In this document: positions 12,015-26,100 of the stretch, one piece after another
Numbering within the stretch: the stretch's first letter is position 1
Layout of the letters: each line of letters begins with the position of its first letter
NCBI GenBank assembly: GCA_030490835.1
Contig: CM059972.1
Location: 11,686,264-11,750,263, forward strand
DNA: 64,000 bases
Direction: 5' to 3'
Source of the DNA: Annona cherimola
Taxonomy: Eukaryota > Streptophyta > Magnoliopsida > Magnoliales > Annonaceae
Translations under genes and position numbers: made by a program
Notes under the pieces: generated by a model
Database searches by the model: none
What the model was told of the DNA's origin: nothing
The model's input: the letters and a program-made list of their open reading frames with translations, nothing else

Positions 12015-13342
12015 ATTTTATATCTTACTCACTTAACCATTTTACTTTTTTTTTATATTTATATTTCGATCATTTTTTGTATATGTTTATATAACTATCA
12101 TACTTTTCAATCACTTATATACAATTAATCTATTTTTTAGTCATTTTTATATAACTATTCATACAATTAACCTATTTCTTTTAAATATATTCTCTTTATT
12201 CCTCATCATTACTAATATCATATTACATCATTTTCTCGCATTTAAGTGTTTACTACTACCTCAACACGAGTAAAATGTTAAGATGATGGTTAGAGTTTGT
12301 TTGTGTAAATAAGAATATACAAGCCATAATGTAAATGCAAAAATCACTAGTAAACTATTATACGTTTTTCATTTTTACTCTAATACCTTAATCACTTTCT
12401 TATCTTGTTAATTATTTTCTCATATTTTTTTTGTATAATTATCCAATCTATTTTTTAAATTCGCCTCGTCATATCTTTTCTATTTCCATTCTTTTGTTTT
12501 AGATTTTGGTTGTGTTTGTTAAGATATAAAAAAAGTTAAACTAAAACTTTTCACTCTTTATAATTAATTTATTTTTAATCATTTTTTTGTACATTTTTAT
12601 ATAACTATCATACTTTTCGATCATTTATATACAAGTAATCTATTTTTTAGTTATTTTTGTATAACTATTCATACAATTAACCTATTTCTTTTAAATATAT
12701 TCTCTTTACTTATCATTATTATTAATATCATATTACATCATTTTTTTCGCATTTAAGAGTTTTATTACCGCCTTAACACAAGTAAAATGTTAAGCTGATG
12801 ATAAAGGTATATTTGTGTAAATAAGAATGTACAAGCATAATGTGAATGCAAAAAGTAAACTATTCTATTTTTTCATTTTTACTCTAATACCTTAATCACT
12901 TTCTTATCTTGTTAATTATTTTTTCATATTTCTTTGTATAATTATCCGGTCTATTTTTTAGATTCTCGCCATATCTTTTCTATTTTCATTTTTTTGTTTT
13001 AGATTTTGGGTGTGTTTGTTAAGATATAAAAAATATTAAGCTAAAACATTTAACTCTTTATAATTATTATATTTTTAATCATTTTTTTGTATATTTTTAT
13101 ATAACTATCGTACTATTCAATCATTGATATATGATTATCATTTTTTGAATTTTTTTAGACAACTATCTTACTTTTCAATCATTTATACCTAATTATTTAT
13201 TCAACTAACATATTTATTTTAACTTTATTTTTTTTATTTATCATCATTATCCTTATTATATAACATTATTATTTTTTTATTTTAACAACTTTTATACCAA
13301 AATACTTTTAATACAAATTTTATGACTTTCTGGACACACCCC
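12015..13342. repeat. Tandem array, about 500 bp units, built on MITE sequence
   Basis: Unit A is about 12015-12545, unit B about 12546-13045, and a partial third unit ends near 13342. Shared phrases include CATACAATTAACCTATTTCT, CACTTTCTTATCTTGTTAAT and TTTGTTTTAGATTTTGG followed by (G)TGTGTTTGTTAAGATAT. The last unit starts at GGGTGTGTTTGTTAAG (13008) and ends TGGACACACCCC, so a MITE seems to have been duplicated with its flank. Non-coding. Confidence 0.65.
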
Positions 13343-13379
13343 TCCTAAACAATCACACTTTTTTAGCCTGACGGGCCTC

Positions 13380-14172
13380 TCTGAAACAGTAACATTTAGC
13401 GGCAGGGATCAATACAACAAAACCATCTTTCGCATCAATAGTACAACGGTTCGGATCAATTCCTGGGCTTTAATGCCACCAATTGGTGGTAATCACACCG
13501 GATAAGAAACCCTTCATCCGATCTCTGCGATTGGATTCTGCAGTTGTTCTTGGAAGTTTCTTCCTCGCCAGAGATTCTCTCCTCTTCCGAACCGCTCTTA
13601 AGAAATCCTCTTCCGCGTTCGAATAGGATTTTTCGAACCCTGACAAGACCCTTATAACTCCGACACAAGTTTCTTTCTCGACATTTTTAGGACTTCCCAA
13701 CCTCTTCGATCCTTTTCGCTACGATTTTCGCCTCGCTACAGAGTTTCTTCCCTTCTTTCTTTAATTCAAGCTCTTTTTCATTTTGAATGTGAGTTTGGAG
13801 AATTTGGGGATGGTCTAGTGTCATTTCATGCAGATTTTCGATTTGGTTTCTTTGTGAATTCCACCATTGCATTATAATTTGTCGCTAACTCTCGGGTTGT
13901 TTTCTGCTTTCTCTATCCCTTTCGGTGCACCTCTTGCCTCCTCTGCGTGGTTTCCCTTTCCAGCTTTCGTTCTTTAATCCCTTTACTGCAGTTTTTGTCG
14001 CTCTCATGGTGTCCCTTGTGTTTTTTTGATCTCCCCGCTTTCTTCATTTCGCTACGATTCCTGCTTACTGCTCGTATACTGCCGGTATCTTTCTGTGGAG
14101 CTTACCTTACAATTTTAAAGTTTTGAGTTTTTATTTTTTATTTTTCCTCGGAAAAATAGTTTGCTCTCGGAT
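13380..14172 (+). promoter_or_regulatory. Probable promoter and leader of the SP1-like gene
   Basis: After the AT-rich repeats, base composition shifts to a more balanced, pyrimidine-rich sequence (many TTC, CTC and CTCGCC runs) leading to the start codon at 14173. That is typical of a plant 5' untranslated region, possibly with a leader intron. Minus-strand open frames here (13456-13872) are not supported by any recognisable protein. Confidence 0.45.
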
Positions 14173-17100
14173 ATGGTTCCGTGGGGAGGATTGAGCTGCT
14201 GTCTTGGTGCAGCTGCCCTCTATCTTCTCGGGCAGAGCAGTTGGAGGTTGTCCTTTTTCTGCTACTATTGGATTTTCAGTTTGGTTTATGTTTTTTGTTT
14301 CTTTGTTTCAACAATGAAAAAATTTGTTTTTTTTTAAGCAGTTTTAAATTGCTAATTATATTTTGTTTGTGAAGGGATGCGGATGCTCTCAAATCAGTTA
14401 CCAGAGTCAACCAGTTGAGAGATTTGGGTACTATTTTTGTCTAGAAATTGTTTTTCTTAAGGCAAAGTTGCAAGTTTTACCTTGTCAGTAGTTTCTTGAA
14501 TATTCTTTGATTGCTTGTGGTTATTTTCAGAATCTGGAATGCTATCAGAATGGTCGTTTTTTCCCAGTGATTTTCGATCTTTTTATTTTTTCCTCTTATA
14601 AGGGATAATAACAGCTGTTCATTGTCATATCCTGGTTGACAGTGTTTTGAACGCATATGAAAAGAGCATGAACAATTTTTTCTTTAAACTGTGTAATATA
14701 TTTTTTTGAAAGTCTAAACTGCATAATTGAATGGTCAGAACTAATGCTTGTCGTTATTATTCATAAAAAAAATTCCCTTCTTATATTTATATGTTCTTTT
14801 CTGTTAACTATGTTTTACGTCTATATATGCTCTCATTATTCATTAATTTATGTGTTAAATTTTTTTTTTTTTTTCTTTTCTGGTGGTTCAAAACACACTA
14901 AGTTATTCTGAGGTTCTTTTTAGAATTTTATTCTCAGGCCTTTCAAGCCTCATTTCCCTTTTTTTTTTTCCTGTGGATCATCCTGTGTTTTTGGATAAAC
15001 AATTCCTCGTGTCCCTTCCGTTGCATGTAAAATCTATTTGTTTTCTTGATCTTTCTATTTCTGAAGAATCAGTAAAATTCAAAGAAAAGGAGAGCCCAAT
15101 AACACACGTACAACAGTGTCTCAGTCTTAAATTTCGAAGCCCTCGTCTCCATTTTATCCATGTCAAGACCTTTTATTCTCCTAAATAACATCTGACTTCG
15201 GCATCTTAACATTTCTTGTGAAAGGCTTGCCTATTCTGCTATTTGCAAATAAGCTAGTAATAAAGCAATTATGCTTATGTTCCTACCAACCATAGGATTT
15301 GGAGCGCAGGAAAAGGTCACTTCCTCTTATACAACACGATTCTTAGTTGAAATGGCATCAACCTGTCTACCTTAGCCAATGTATATATAATGATGATTAT
15401 GCCTTCCTAAGTGCTTGGGTATGTAGACAAGATAGAATTGGTAACTGCTGGATTTCTCTTCCCGAGCCATTGGTCAAGATGACTACTAGAATATTTAGGT
15501 TCTCATTTGATGTTAACTATAAAATTTCGGATCAGTAGACACCACTTGAATTTCCAATTAAGAATGGAAGGATCAGACTTGTGGACGAGAGCCACCCCCT
15601 GAACCCATTAGTCACATTCCCTGCCAGGGGAGTTCTTGTTGTGATGATAATGTGTACAAATGTTTCTTCTGGTCTAATAATTGCCTTCAACTCAAGACTT
15701 CTGTTATCAATAGGTTTCCGTGTCTCTTTTATCTTTGATGAACCCATACCCTCATTTGCGTGTAGCATGTCCCTTGTTGGCAACATGCTTTTGCATGGTT
15801 TGATAAGAGGAACCTTTGTTTATAAACGTATCACTCAAAAGCAAATGCATTGCAAGAGGATTCAACAAAGACTACGTGACAGAAGTAATAATGTTGCAAA
15901 AGGTTTAGTCTTCCTGATGTGGAAGAGCATCCAGTTTTGTCAACAACTAGGATGCAGAGATCTTCACTGAGATTGACCCATAACATAATTTTTCCTTTAC
16001 CAAGGTCTGTAGACTTTCTTTGAAGCAGTATACATCATAAAAACTCTTGTGGAATATTCTATTAACAATTTTCTATTCTTTCTTTTTATTTTTTGTTTTG
16101 AATTCATGTATTTGTAGTAGTCAGATATATTCTTTTTAGAAGCCAAACATAATACTAAGAGTTGAAAACTAGCAGTTAATTGAATTTCCATATCCTTTGG
16201 TGTCAGAACTACTAGCAAATTTCATTCCAGATGTTGGTCATCTGATATTGGATGCAATAGCACAAAAAGAAATATTCAGAAGTGCTTATTGTGACATTCT
16301 GTATTATCTGCAGCTCAACTTTTGGAAACTGCATCGAAAGTTCTTCCTTTGGTCGTAACTATTTCTGGTCGAGTTGGTGCTGATACACCTATCAAGTGTG
16401 AACAAAGTGGTTTGAGAGGTGTGATGGTGGAGGAAACGGTATAAATGCTTATGCTTTTGTGTCTACTTTCAGCAAGCATATGAATACTTACATAGCTATT
16501 CTCGTTTTGAGTTATCTGTGAACATTGGCTGTTTTTCTGTTGCTAGGCTGAACAACACTTTCTGAAGCACAATGATACTGGATCTTGGATACAAGATTCT
16601 GCTTTGATGCTTTCTACGAGTAAACAGGTTCCCTGGTATCTAGTAAGTGATGATTATGATGCATTTATTTAACTTCATAATGTGGTTAGCATTTAGGCAT
16701 CCAACTACTTACCACATTATCTGCCATAAGCCTTAAGCTGTCCTTCCCGCATGTCCCCAGTAATTTTCAGCTATGTTCTCTCTCACATCCTGGTCAGAAT
16801 GATTCTCTACCTTGGTTATCTATTTGGTCAAGAAACTTAAAAACTGGGTCCTCAAGGAAAAATTGAATCACTGTAATTTTTAGCAATGTGAAATTGGAGC
16901 AGCTAATCTTGTGGAGAACGTGGTGCGGTAGAAACATTTAAATAGGATTTGAATTCGCAATAAAGGAACATTCAGCACATTTTCCGCAATCTGTTGGAAC
17001 TAATTTACAGTTAATCTGGTCGCATAGGTTATTACTTTTAAGGGAAAGGTTCATGGTTCTGGGCTGGGAACCTGGGATGATGCCACTTCTTTAAGTAATA

Positions 17101-20100
17101 TGTTCTGTTGTTCTCAATGCGGGCAATTTTTGCATGTAATCCAAGGAGAGACTTAAGTCTCATTATTTTTGTGGGGCTAGTGCATTGCCTAGTCATGGGC
17201 TTTGTCTTTTTTATTTTTTTATTTGTTTTTGCTGTTTCTTTTTGTGGTATGAATCATATGGTTGCTCTGTACTTTCTATGATCCATTTCACTCTTGATCT
17301 TACCTTTCATAAATATCTTTTCGTTCAGTTAAAAGAATTGAATTTTGGTTATGTGCTTTGTTTGGTATGATATAACAGAGAGGGAACAGAGAAGAAATAC
17401 TTAATAAGTGGAATGCGGGGGTTGTAAAATTGTAGATAATGATTTCGGCCAATACGGAGGTAATGTTTATCATAAAGTGAATAGACGTGAAATAGAAAAG
17501 CTTATTTGAAAAAAATATAGGTGACGATATAGAAAAGTATTATGGTTATGGGTAGATAAATGTCACATCAAATAAAGGTGGTGGCAAAAATTTTTTTGCG
17601 ATCATTTTGCATCCGTGAGGCTTCTCTTACCCTTTTTGGCTAGAACAAACACATGGATGTTTTCGTTTGTTCTCTTCAGACTCTTGTGGGAGAAACACAG
17701 TTGTGATATCATCCTTTCTTGTGTTATATTTGGAGTGTCCTTCTCATTTGTGACTTGCAAGATTTCAGAAAATCAAATGTTCTGATAATTTCTTGGTTGA
17801 TCTCAGATTTTTGGTCTTTTATTGACTGTGGGCTTGTATTGCTCCATGCCTACTCTGGGAAATCCCGGTGCAACTTATGAGTATTGTTTCCTTCTGCTGA
17901 AATCAGCCTGGTGTTATTCAGTGTAGTTGGATATAAGAAATTTGGAAGCCTTTATATCAAATCTGTGGAAATTTTGAGCACTGGAGTATAGTCAACTCAG
18001 GTGCATTGGTTCTAATGCATTATTGGACAAAAGCCATATAATTTTCGTACATTGAACAGATTCTTCTGAAATGAATGACAGAGCATCTTCTTGGTGATGC
18101 TAATTTTATTCCTTATCTAGGGACACTGGGATGATAGATATTATGGTTCTATAGCTATCTTCTGTTTTGAAGTGATGGTCTGATGGAGACCTAAGTGTTT
18201 TCTTGTCAAGTATAATTTTTTCCAAAGCAGTCAAGGAATGTTGGTTCTTTGCTAATATTTCAAATCCAAAGCATTCTTTTTTCTTTTAAACTGTTGGGGA
18301 TGTATTCTGTAAAAAACTTTTGTACCCTAAGCAATGCCATCCCTTTTCTATGTAATATTTTCTGCATCTCTTTCTCTACAAATTTTTCATTTCTTATATA
18401 ATATCAGGAAAACTTATTTTTATAGTTTGCTAAATGATACCCTACACAAACATTTAACACCGGATGTTAGTTTAAATAGAGAAGAAAATAGGAATATCAG
18501 TTATTTCCCAAAAATTTGAATATCTAAAGTAAAGGAAGCTCTAAGGAAAATGAAAACAGGAAAATCCGTAGGCCTATATAATATACCAATTGAGGCATGA
18601 AAGTGCATGAGAGATGAAGGTGCAACATGGTTAACAATTTTTTTTAATAAGATTATAAAAACAAAGTTAATGCTAAGTGAATGGAGGAAAAACATTATAG
18701 TTCCAATCTATAAAAATAAGGGAGACATTTAAAATTATGCAAATTATCGTGGAATAAAATTAATGAGTCATACTTTGAAATTATGGGAAAAAGTAATTGA
18801 ACATATTCTAAGACGGGAAACTAATGTATCTGAAAATCAATTTAGTTTTATGCCAGGTAGATCAACCACCGAAACTATTTTCTTACTTAGACAACTATTT
18901 GAAAAGTATAGAAAGAAGAAAAAGAACTTATACATGATTTTTATCGATTTAAAAAAAGCATATGATCGAGTACCAAGAAAGTTAATATGACAAGTGATGA
19001 AAAAAAAAGGAATTAATAATAGGTACAAAGATATTTTTAAAGATATGTACGAGGGGGTTGTTATGAATGTGAGGACCATTAGTGGAGATACTAATATCTT
19101 CCCAGTTAAAAGAGGTTTACATCAAGGCTCTGCCTTGAGTCCTTACCTTTTTATCTTAATAATAAATGAAATTACTAGACATTTCTAAGAAGAACTACCT
19201 TGGTGTATGTTATTTGCAGATGACATTGTTTTAATAGATGAAATTAAAGAACTAAATTTAAAATTGAATAGGTGGGTAGATGCTTTAGAATCTAATGGTT
19301 TTAGAATTAGTCGCACAAAAATTGAATATATGAAATGCAATTTTAATAATAATGAGAACCTAGATGAGGAACCAATTAAGATTTTAGATCAAGTAGTAAC
19401 AAGAACTAATCACTTCTAGTACCTAGGATCAATAGTTTAAGAGAACGGGAAAATTGAGAAAGATATAATATATAAAATTCAAGCAGGATAGAAGAAATGG
19501 AAAAGTGCATCAGGAATTTTATGTGTCCGTCGAGTTCTAATCAAACTAAAAGGAAAATTTTATAAGACTGCAATTAGACCTGCTATGCTTTATGCGGTAG
19601 AATGTTGGACAGTTAAAGAACAACATATACAAAAAATGAGTGTAGTGGAAATGAGAATATTAAGGTAGATGAGTGGTAAAACAAGAAAAGATAAAATTAG
19701 GAATGAAATTCGAGAAAACTTAAAAGTGAGACCAATTTGTAATAAAATGAGAGAAAATAGATTAAGATGGTTTGGTCATGTTAAAAAGAAGCCTGAAGTA
19801 CAACCGGTTAGGCGAACAGAGTCTATCCAAGTAGAAGGTGGTAGGAGAATGAGAACAAGACCCAAAAAAACATGGATGGAAGTAATTAAATAAGATTTAA
19901 AAATATTACAAATTACAGAAAATTTAGTCTTAAATCGCCAAGAATGGCGCAACAGAATCCATGTAGCCGACCCCACCTAGGTGGGAAATAACTTATTATG
20001 ATGATGATGATGATGATGATGATATAATATCAGGATGACGGGACTGGTCGGGTGTACGTCATTGGAGCCCGAGGTGCCAGAGACTTGGTGCTGACTATTG

Positions 20101-23100
20101 CAAGTGAGATCTTTGAGGAATCAGGAAGGTCTCTTGTGCGTGGTACTCTGGATTATCTTCAAGGTCTAAAGGTTTGTATGCGAGACTTTCCTTTTCCTTC
20201 CATCTTTTTATTGATTTATTTTTGAATAATTGTTCCAAAGTTTTCTTTTTTGATGATATTTCAACAAATGAAATCGTAGTTTTTGTTTTTTTCTTCAACT
20301 AGGGATACTAAATATCGAACTCTTGAATCATATTTGGCAGATGCTTGGAGTTAAACGAATTGAGAGGGTTCTTCCTACGGGTACTACCTTGACTGTTGTT
20401 GGTGAGGTAATTTTGTCCTATATAACACATTTGAATTAACATTACCATAAAAATTTCTAAAAATGTAGTTTTAAGAGATTTGAAAACTCATGATTGGTTA
20501 TGGTAGGATTTATATAACTGATCCCAGTTGTTTGGGAAGTGGGATGAACTAAGATGATTATTTTGTTTTTGCTTGAGTGGCGTTTTTTTCTTCTTTAGGA
20601 TAACCAAGTACACTTTTAACACTGGTGAACGAGGCCAAAAAAATGATGAAAAATTGCATTCTTGAAAGGAACTGGATGTTCTACCACATCAGGGTTTTAC
20701 ATAAACTTCTCACTCACATTTATGGTATTGCTATTTCAGGCTGTTTAGCAAACCTGGAAGAGGATGGCTTTGTTTTTAAGTTTTAGATATTGTTCCATAT
20801 CCGTTATGATAAATGTTTTTGGTTGAATTACCTTGTATGCCTTACTTGTAGACAGTCACAGGATTCTTAACTGGAATCATCCTGATTCCTCATGGATTCC
20901 ACTGTATGAATGATAAAGTGAAAGGTTTATAGTATATCAAAACTATGTTCTATGCACTTTAAAACTTCACTAAAAACTATAATACCTGTAAAAACTATAA
21001 ATAACTGTATTATTTTCATTAACATTCACTAAGATTTGGGCTTATCTGATTGACTTCTGTTTTTTTCCTTGACATTCTCTAGGGTCTGGCCTTATCTGAT
21101 GACACTTTTATGTATTTGTAACTCATGCATTCTCTCTGATTTCCATGTTAAATTTTGACTACAACTGAAGTTTTGTAATTACCTTAGGGGCCTATTTATA
21201 GAGTGTGGAAGGAAAGTTTATGTTGTGCGATAGTGTTAGTGAAGTGGTGAATAAAGACAATAGATAAACCCTTTGATAGAAAAGACAGGATTAATAATGG
21301 AAAAGCCAATGTCTAAGTTTACATGACATGAATCTAATGGTTCACATATAAAATGCATGTGAGATTATTTATATGCTAGTTTGCAGTCTGCAAAATTGAT
21401 AGGCAATATTTTGTGCATGCCATTGTGGGTGTAGAGGATATTCTGGAGATTCACCAATATGGATTTTGTAATAATAAATACACGAAATAATCATAAATAC
21501 TTAAAATAATTATTAATTTTTACTAATGAAGGATCTGTTTGACATTTAGGAAAAGGAAAAAAATTCCACTCTTTTTACACACCTTTTGATGTGATTTTAC
21601 ATATCAACTACCTATCCTTCTACCTATATTTTGAAACATTTTTTTTTCACATTTCTATACAAATGCGCTATCCTTTTATCCTTTTAATCATTACCCCCAT
21701 CACATCACATCATTATCTTTCTTTTCAAAAATTTCCCCCACTTCTTTTTTCTCTACATTTTTTCCTTATTACTGAACATGCTAATTTTATTTTATTTTTG
21801 TTAGTATTGGGGTAGTTTTTAAATTATTTAAATGTATTTTTATTAATAAAAGCCTTTCAATGTTCAACTTTTTTTCCTCAGTATCAAACACTAATATTTT
21901 TTTGTTAGGTTTGGGTAGTTTTTAACTTATCTCTATGTATTTTTATTAGTAAAAGCCTCTCAATGTGTAAAGTCCTAGCATTTGAAATGTGGCCAGAAGA
22001 GTGTAAATTTCTCACTGCGAGGTTCTCATTTCCTGTAACCGTTTGGTGATTTCCTTATGAAATCCAAGCTAATCATAAAATTACCTGCAAAATGCTGCAA
22101 GTGGGTCAAAGTACAAGGAAAAACTAAATAGAAAACAACTCATTGATCATGTTCTCCTTTGTTGTGGCTAAAATGACCAGTGATTTCAGTTCTTTTGGAA
22201 TTCTCCTATAGCTTAATTTCATGTAATGAATGGGTTTGCTCAAACATCATTCTATATCAGTACGGTTTTAGAAAGCTGAGTTCCTGACAAAGTACAAACT
22301 ACTACTCGTTTCTGGGGAGAAATGTTCTGCTTCAATAGACTGCAGTTATCAGATTCCTTGGTCAAATATTAGGTTGTTCCTGAATCCTAAAATACTTTTC
22401 TGTGGACAAAAAATCACCCTTCCAAGTCTAGTATTCTGAAAGCTATTGCTATCATTTGGTAAATATTAGTGATGAAAATATTGTAATGTCACTTAACAGA
22501 TCATCTGATGTTTCTTCACATGCCTGCCATTTTCATTACGCATGCCTTGTGGGTTTGATATTTACGGTCCATTTGTTAACATGCGAAAGTCAAAAAAAAA
22601 AATTCTACTTCTTTTTACATACTTTTCAATATAATTTGACATTTTAACTACCAAACTACTCTACCTTTTCTATTACTACCTCTACATTCTAATTATTTTT
22701 TCACTTTTGTCTATGCATTACCCATTTAAACTTTTTTCTCTTTACTTCTACTCATTACTTATTTCATATCACATCATTCTCTCTTTTTAAATTTCTTTCC
22801 ATTCTTATTTTCTTGCTTTCTCTTACATCTTCTGAAATGGACCCTTAGTCGAAGGTTATCTTGGACTTTCTTAATTCATGTCGTATGCAGAATTTTTTGT
22901 ATATTGGGAAAAATCTAATTGGTTGAAAATAATTTATTTTAATGACTATTCAGGTTGTGAAGGATGATGTTGGAAAGATTCGGATTCAGCAACCCCATAA
23001 GGGTCCATTTTATGCATCTCGCAGAAGTATTGATGAACTCATTGCATCTCATGCAGAATGGGCGTGGTAGTTCTCTGATATTTTCGAGCATGTGCTTGAA

Positions 23101-26100
23101 ACTGGTCAACAGAAATTGATCTGAAAGATGTTTCTTGTAAACAGGTGGTATGAATGTGCATCTGTGGGATTCTCAGTTTTTGGCCTTTACCTTCTTGCAA
23201 AGCATGCTATCAATTACATCTTGGAAAGAATACGGCGTAAGGATCTGGAGAGAAGGTAAATTTTATCTGTTGCTTGGTCTTCACCCAGTCACCAGAGTCA
23301 AAACGAATTGCGCTTCTAATCAATTTTTGTAAGAACCGAATCAGTCCTAATGGTCCAACCTGTTCAACCATGAGCCAGCCTGCTATCCAGTTTAGTTGCT
23401 GGTTTCTGTAACCATGTAACTTTCTCAGAGCTCTATGCAATGGTTCAAAGGAGCGCAGAGTACAAATTTGTTAATGCATATGTTATTATTTTATTTAGGG
23501 TTATCATCCAAAACTTGTACAAATTTGCTTCAAATTTCATTAAATAGAAAAATTATTTAGATATAATTGAAAAGAATATTAATAATTACTAATAATATAA
23601 TTATAGAAGAATCTATATTGTGGTTCAATACAGTTTGAGCAAATGGTAAAGAGTAGATGAGTGACCAGTTTGATTACTGGTTTAGTTTCAATGACATTGG
23701 TTTTGATAGATGCCTGGGTTTATCTTAAATGAGAAGTTCTACAAATCTCTTTATCCGGAATTTTATAATTACAGACCCTAATAAAGAATATGAGGTGTGG
23801 GCGATCCAACAGGTCATGGTTGTCAATGCCTTATTTTCTTGTTATATACAACATGTCGTACATAAGCTATTTTTACGACCTCTCGTTTGATTTGTTGGTT
23901 CACACAATTTGAATGCTAGCTGTTGGTTGGGCATTTAATGCAAGCAGACATGCGAGCACAAAACATTGATGTGGCAAGGGGAACGTACATGGGAATTAGT
24001 GAGGACGGCTGAGGAGTGAAGATGGGCTCGAAAAATCCTATGTGAACCTACAACCCTTTTCTCAACATTCGAATAGGATTTGGAGTTTGAAGCTTTGGGT
24101 TTGGGGGGAGCCAGAACTTTAATGTTGAAGAACAGGGAACCGACACTACGATAGGGAATTTTGGTTTGTTTGTATTTCCTTTTTTTTTTTTTTTTTTTTT
24201 GCTTTTGGATATTTTTTCCTGCTCCATTGTTGATGCAACATATGTATTGGCCGGAGATTTTTTTATTTTTTTTTGGCCTTGTTGTTGATGTGGCATCGTT
24301 GATGAAAAGATCTTCTCGTCTTTTATCAATTTGGCTAATGCAGATGCTGTATCTACAATAGAGTAGTAAAAATCCAAAAGAAAAAAAAAACCCTTACCTA
24401 TGTTAACAAGGAAGAAGACGCAGAAATCCCTGTAGCAGTGTCGTCTTCCAATCCTCAGGCGTTAGGGTTTTGGCTTCCCCCAAAGCTTCAATCGAAGATC
24501 CCGTTTGAAGAGAGAGAAGGGGTGTAATTTTCGAGCCCCCACCTTCTCTTTTTTCACAGACCACTCATTAATGTGCATTAACTCTCCACAGCCACCTTAG
24601 CGTTTCCCCCTTGCTCTCTGATTGGCATTAAATGAACAAACAACGACTGACTTTTATCTTGTGTACGCCAACGGTGGAGATCATAGGTTGCAAAAACAAC
24701 TTGTATATGACATCAGAATTGGCCTTAACGGGGCATATATCAAAAACATATCTTAGTAATCACTTCAAGAACTGAGGAATCAAGATTTTTGCGCAAATAG
24801 TCTGGATGAAAGCTGTGTGACTGGGCTCTAGAATTATTTGTTTGGTCATTTTTAAGGGAATGATCTGTAGTAAGGTGCAGTGGATTGATTTTAAAGGATA
24901 CGTTGTAGACATTGCTAGCAGGTTTATCAGGATGCAGTTTTTGCTATTGGATCTAAGCATACCAATTCAGGTTAAGCACACACCACTTATGCTTCAAATA
25001 TTTCTTGAATTGGCAGCCTTGCTTCAAAATTTTGGCCAACTGATGATCTTAGTTATGAGTATGGACAGCTTAAAATCGCTCTCAATGCACACCTGTAAAT
25101 TATAATGTTGTTATTACTTGAAACTCTCAAAGTGCTACGGTCTCCTTGACAGCAGAATTTCTATTATTTGGATGACCTGAATTTGGTACAGTCTATGTTG
25201 TTCATGTTATGCTTTCTACATCTCTTATTTATTGTCTGTGGCTTGTGCCTCCAGGGTACTTGCTGCTGCTGCCCAAAGGCGAGCACAAGAAGATGAAGGT
25301 AGTTAACAGAATGCTTGTTGTTTTTCCTGATTTATGCAGTCTTGAATACAGTTTGCTGAAATTCAATTACAGGCTTGAATGGAAATGCCGAAAATGGATC
25401 CAATGGAGTAAAGAGAGATCGCTTAATGCCAGATCTCTGTGTCATATGCCTGGAACAGGAGTACAATGCTGTTTTTGTATCGTATGTATCCTACCATCTC
25501 TCCTTTTAAGGACCACACAACTATAATTCCAATTGCTGGCAATGATTTTTAGTTTAATGCTGATTTTGTTGTGTCGTTTCAACTTTGAAGAAAGAAACCC
25601 TGCAATTCTACATGTGATTTTATTTCTTAAAATCATTGTTACTGCCAACTATGTTGTGGGTTATGGTTAATTTGATATAATCATACCTTCTTTGTATGTT
25701 AACAGTATGCTTACTTTGTCTCTTTAGTTATTTCTACTGCTGCTTGTTCAGGGTGTGTCTAATGGATTAAATTGTTGACAGTGAGCTAAGCAAGAAAGAG
25801 TGATCATAGGGAAAGGGCATTATCTATTCAGATAAATGTCTTCTAAGCATCAATTGGCCAAAGTGATATGATAAAGTGATGAACTGATTCACACAGATAA
25901 CATAAAGAAATATATAAATGATTGGAAAATCCCCGAAGTCTTTATTCAGAACGATTTGCAGATATAAAAAACATTTTGGATGGTTATTACTTACTAGCTG
26001 TATACTCCACATAGTTTAATAAATAATGCCATCGTCCAATGATCAGAAACTATTCAATTATTTCTAAAAAACATTACAATTAAGAAAAAAGCTGAGTTGC

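Noticed and set aside
15581..15970. 129-codon open plus frame in SP1 intron 2
   Set aside because: No domain, no recognisable homologue and an overlapping open minus frame. It lies within an intron whose flanking exons join perfectly without it.
18763..19419. LINE open frames as functional genes
   Set aside because: They are pieces of one reverse transcriptase separated by stop codons, with no intact full-length frame.
24048..24377. 109-codon minus frame in SP1 intron 8
   Set aside because: The Lys run comes from a poly-T tract on the other strand, and the rest has no recognisable features.
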